A DNA stretch of 40,674 nt. Origin: an uncultured Roseburia sp. (GTDB lineage: Bacteria; Bacillota; Clostridia; Lachnospirales; Lachnospiraceae). Location of the stretch: assembly GCA_900539115.1 (NCBI GenBank), contig UQAQ01000026.1, positions 1-40,674 on the forward strand, read 5' to 3'. How positions within the stretch are numbered: position 1 is the stretch's first letter; each line of letters begins with the position of its first letter. Shown one piece after another: positions 38,685 to 40,674 of this stretch. A program made the position numbers and the translations under genes. The notes beneath the pieces were generated by a model. The model had not been told where the DNA came from. It saw nothing but the letters and a program-made list of their open reading frames with translations, and did not search any database.

Positions 38685-40094
38685 TTATTCCTTTCCGTTC
38701 CAGCAGTAAGTACACAGATTTTCCGGTGGAATGCCGACCGCATCTAACATGTCGTCGAGGCGGCAGTAGCGAAGGGAAGTAAAGTTCAATTCTTTGCGGA
38801 TTTCTTCGATCATTTGCTCGTATTTTTCGGATTCCGGATCGGCGTATTCCTGCAAAATTTCATCGGAAACATCTTCTGTGCCTTCCAGTCTTGCGATGAC
38901 GCGACGTGTGATCAGATCCATTTCCGAAGACGAACGTGAAAAGTTCAAATATTTACAGCCATAAATAAGTGGCGGGCAAGCCGGGCGGATATGTACTTCT
39001 TTTGCCCCACTTTGATACAAAAATTCGGTGGTTTCGCGCAGCTGTGTACCACGCACGATTGAGTCGTCAATCAAAAGCAGGCTTTTGTCTTTGATGAGGT
39101 CGTGCACGGCGATCAATTTCATCTTGGCGATGAGGTTGCGCTTGCTCTGAATGGTAGGCATAAAGGAACGCGGCCAAGTTGGCGTGTATTTGATAAACGG
39201 ACGTGAAAATGGAATGCCGGAAGCGTTGGAATATCCGATCGCATGAGCTGTTCCGGAGTCTGGTACGCCGGCGACGATATCCGGTTTGACATTGTCACGT
39301 TTTGCTAAATTTGCTCCGCAGTTGTAGCGCATTTTTTCTACGCTGATTCCCTCGTAGGAGCTGGAAGGGTAGCCATAATAAACCCAGAGAAAAGTACAGA
39401 TTTTCATTTCTTTTCCCGGAGCCATCAATGTTTTTACACCTTCCGGTGTCACGACGTCAATCTCGCCCGGTCCCAATTCTTTGTAGTCCTGATATCCCAG
39501 ATTTTGGTAAGCAAAGGATTCAAAGGAGAGGCAGTAAGCGTCGTCTTTTTTTCCAATGACAAGCGGGGTTCGTCCGTATTTGTCGCGCGCCGCATAAATT
39601 CCCTTTGGTGTCAAAAGCATCAATGTAAGTGAGCCGTCGATCAATTCCAATGCATAATGAATGCCGTCGATTAAATTTTCTTTCTGGTTGATGATGGAAG
39701 CTACCAATTCTGTCGGATTGACATCACCACCACTCATTTCCAAAAAATGGGTATTGCCGTTGGAAAATAATTTTTCAACAATCTCATTTGCGTTGTTAAT
39801 TTTACTTACTGTTGTGATTGCATAAGTTCCGTGATGGGAACGCACAATCAATGGCTGTGGCTCATAGTCCGAAATACAGCCGATACCGAGATTCCCTTTC
39901 ATCTCCTGCATATCTTTGTCGAATTTGGTTCGGAATGGTGCATTCTCAATGTTGTGAATCGCACGATCAAATCCTTTTTCGCCGTAAACGGCCATTCCTC
40001 CGCGTCTTGTACCAAGATGTGAGTGGTAATCGGTTCCAAAAAATAAATCAAACATGCAGTCGTCTTTGGCTGCAACTCCAAAAAATCCGCCCAT
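38685..40094 (-). CDS. PurF-like phosphoribosyltransferase lacking the glutaminase nucleophile
   Basis: A 469-residue protein with the overall layout of amidophosphoribosyltransferase (first step of purine synthesis). It begins MGGFFG instead of MCGIFG, so the catalytic Cys1 is Gly. The glutamine-binding RYST and HNG motifs are also gone (positions read CISDYE and HHGT). In contrast the PRPP loop LLIDDSIVRGT (about 340-350) and the four Fe-S cysteines at the positions of the Bacillus enzyme (Cys233, 380, 461, 464) are kept. It may use free ammonia, bind PRPP as a sensor, or be structural. The ATG at 40094 follows GGAGGAG; the open frame extends 78 codons into the leader. A normal purF is probably elsewhere. 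Confidence 0.85.
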   Translation of the reverse strand: MGGFFGVAAKDDCMFDLFFGTDYHSHLGTRRGGMAVYGEKGFDRAIHNIENAPFRTKFDKDMQEMKGNLGIGCISDYEPQPLIVRSHHGTYAITTVSKINNANEIVEKLFSNGNTHFLEMSGGDVNPTELVASIINQKENLIDGIHYALELIDGSLTLMLLTPKGIYAARDKYGRTPLVIGKKDDAYCLSFESFAYQNLGYQDYKELGPGEIDVVTPEGVKTLMAPGKEMKICTFLWVYYGYPSSSYEGISVEKMRYNCGANLAKRDNVKPDIVAGVPDSGTAHAIGYSNASGIPFSRPFIKYTPTWPRSFMPTIQSKRNLIAKMKLIAVHDLIKDKSLLLIDDSIVRGTQLRETTEFLYQSGAKEVHIRPACPPLIYGCKYLNFSRSSSEMDLITRRVIARLEGTEDVSDEILQEYADPESEKYEQMIEEIRKELNFTSLRYCRLDDMLDAVGIPPENLCTYCWNGKE

Positions 40095-40376
40095 TTTTGT
40101 CAGTTCTCCTCCAATGTAATGTATTAAGTTTGTTCCGTCAAGGGTCGCAAGCGAGGCATCCCGGCATTGCAAGCAAGCCGGAAACCTTGCTTGGACCCTT
40201 GGTCTTAAAGAGCTATAGATAAGCCCAACGGATTGCGGGTGCTGTGCACCCAAAGCAATCCTACATGAACTCAAACTCCGCGGAAAACCGCTGCGTTTTC
40301 GTACATGTGCGGGTCCCAAATAAGGCATCCCGGCATTGCAAGCAAGCCGGAAACCTTGCTTGGACCCTTGGTCTTA
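40095..40376 (-). other. Structured leader of the PurF-like gene
   Basis: About 280 nt between the promoter and the start. It holds two identical 54-bp copies (40154-40207 and 40323-40376). Each has CCGGC/GCCGG and CAAGCAAG/CTTGCTTG pairings that cross each other (pseudoknot or alternatives), closed by GGGTC-type outer arms. Between them lies a nested hairpin GGATTGC-GGGTGC-tgt-GCACCC-aaa-GCAATCC (40230-40261) and an ACATG/CATGT stem. No gene and no known riboswitch class is recognised. Confidence 0.65.
40154..40376. repeat. Two identical 54-bp direct repeats in the PurF-like leader
   Basis: Copies at 40154-40207 and 40323-40376, beginning AGGCATCCCGGCATTGCAAG and ending CCCTTGGTCTTA on the plus strand, with no mismatch, spaced 169 bp apart. 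The second copy ends exactly at the predicted transcription start. Confidence 0.9.
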
Positions 40377-40381
40377 TCTAT

Positions 40382-40410
40382 ATTGTAACAAGGGGATGGT
40401 AATCGTGCAA
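40382..40410 (-). promoter_or_regulatory. Promoter of the PurF-like/sce7726 operon
   Basis: On the minus strand TTGCAC (40405-40410), a 17-nt spacer, then TACAAT (40382-40387). Start near 40376. Confidence 0.7.
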
Positions 40411-40463
40411 GAAAAATGTTATACTTTTTGTAGATTCTTTTGAAATGTGACATGGGGAGCGAA

Positions 40464-40674
40464 GGCACACGCCAAAAAGGAAAAAGAAAGAGCTGACGTG
40501 TGCGGAGCGGCCCTGACGCCAGTTCCAGAGAAGGCAGGCACACGCCAAAAAGGAAAAAGCAAGAGGTGACGTGTGCGGAGCGGCCCTGACGCCAGTCCCA
40601 GAGAAGGCAGGCACACGCCAAAAAGGAAAAAGCAAGAGGTGACGTGTGCGGAGCGGCCCTGACGCCAGTCCCAG
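40464..40674. repeat. 73-bp tandem repeat running off the window end
   Basis: Units starting GGCACACGCC at 40464, 40537 and 40610, a period of exactly 73 bp, nearly identical. Each contains GCACACG/CGTGTGC arms about 26 nt apart and a purine-rich AAAAAGGAAAAAG core. The array continues past the window. The period is not a multiple of three, so the open frames across it are not coding. Confidence 0.85.

Noticed and set aside
38685..40328. Longer 547-residue PurF-like protein starting at 40328
   Set aside because: The extra 78 residues are translation of the structured leader and its 54-bp repeat; the RBS and family start support 40094.
40271..40635. Minus-strand open frames across the 73-bp repeat
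   Set aside because: The repeat period is not a multiple of three, the frames give repetitive FPFWRVP-type peptides, and there is no RBS.

Overview
The window looks like a chromosome segment of a low-to-moderate GC Gram-positive anaerobe, most probably a gut Lachnospiraceae (Clostridia, Bacillota). I infer this from AGGAGG-type ribosome binding sites throughout, several TTG/GTG starts, the rpsL-rpsG-fusA-tuf (str) cluster, an ATP-type PEP carboxykinase, QueT under a preQ1 riboswitch, a GEMM c-di-GMP riboswitch, a UPF0236/ISLre2-type transposase remnant, and GH43/GH114-type sugar enzymes. The species cannot be named from the sequence alone.

Layout. 1-10.8 kb is ordinary core genome: a small membrane protein, a PlsC acyltransferase with a VanY carboxypeptidase, a TSCPD protein with QueT, an orphan GHKL histidine kinase, a DUF1292 protein, a polyprenyl-phosphate sugar transferase, an HtrA protease, a stand-alone ClpX paralogue and a small exported protein. 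10.9-14.1 kb holds pyruvate kinase and PEP carboxykinase, the two enzymes of the PEP node, each with its own promoter. 14.1-16.9 kb has an unusual hairpin and minisatellite region, then a secreted choice-of-anchor-A/Ig-like surface protein. 16.9-21.65 kb is the str cluster ending in tuf.

The 3' end of tuf is the target of an integrated element of about 8.0 kb (about 21.6-29.67 kb). Evidence: the last 54 bp of tuf recur at 29618-29671 with 3 mismatches. An 18-bp direct repeat lies just inside both ends. The interior carries a cI-like repressor, an excisionase-like protein, a tyrosine integrase and a RepA-like ATPase. No relaxase or capsid gene is visible. Its cargo is a two-gene secreted operon, a CBM2-like/subtilase/zinc-PLC-like protein and a BspA-type leucine-rich-repeat protein, placed directly behind a strong promoter and a c-di-GMP-I riboswitch with a terminator platform. 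This is the most striking system in the window: a mobile element whose exported cargo appears wired to the host's c-di-GMP signal.

29.7-38.1 kb is an accessory region with scars: an EamA-transporter remnant running into a GH114-like protein, a truncated CPBP protease, a frameshifted and truncated transposase, an unusual acyl-carrier-protein/GNAT fusion, two Nudix hydrolases, small proteins, a winged-helix fragment, an AAA_14/DUF4143 ATPase with an altered Walker B, and an intracellular GH43 enzyme. 38.1-40.1 kb (minus strand) holds a PurF-like protein that lacks the catalytic Cys1 and the other glutaminase motifs but keeps its PRPP loop and Fe-S cysteines, followed 3 nt later by an sce7726-type PD-(D/E)XK protein. 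The PurF paralogue has a roughly 280-nt leader with two identical 54-nt copies, each able to form a pseudoknot or alternative hairpins. The window ends inside a 73-bp tandem repeat.

All calls come from reading motifs, spacing and start signals by eye. No database search or folding calculation was run.
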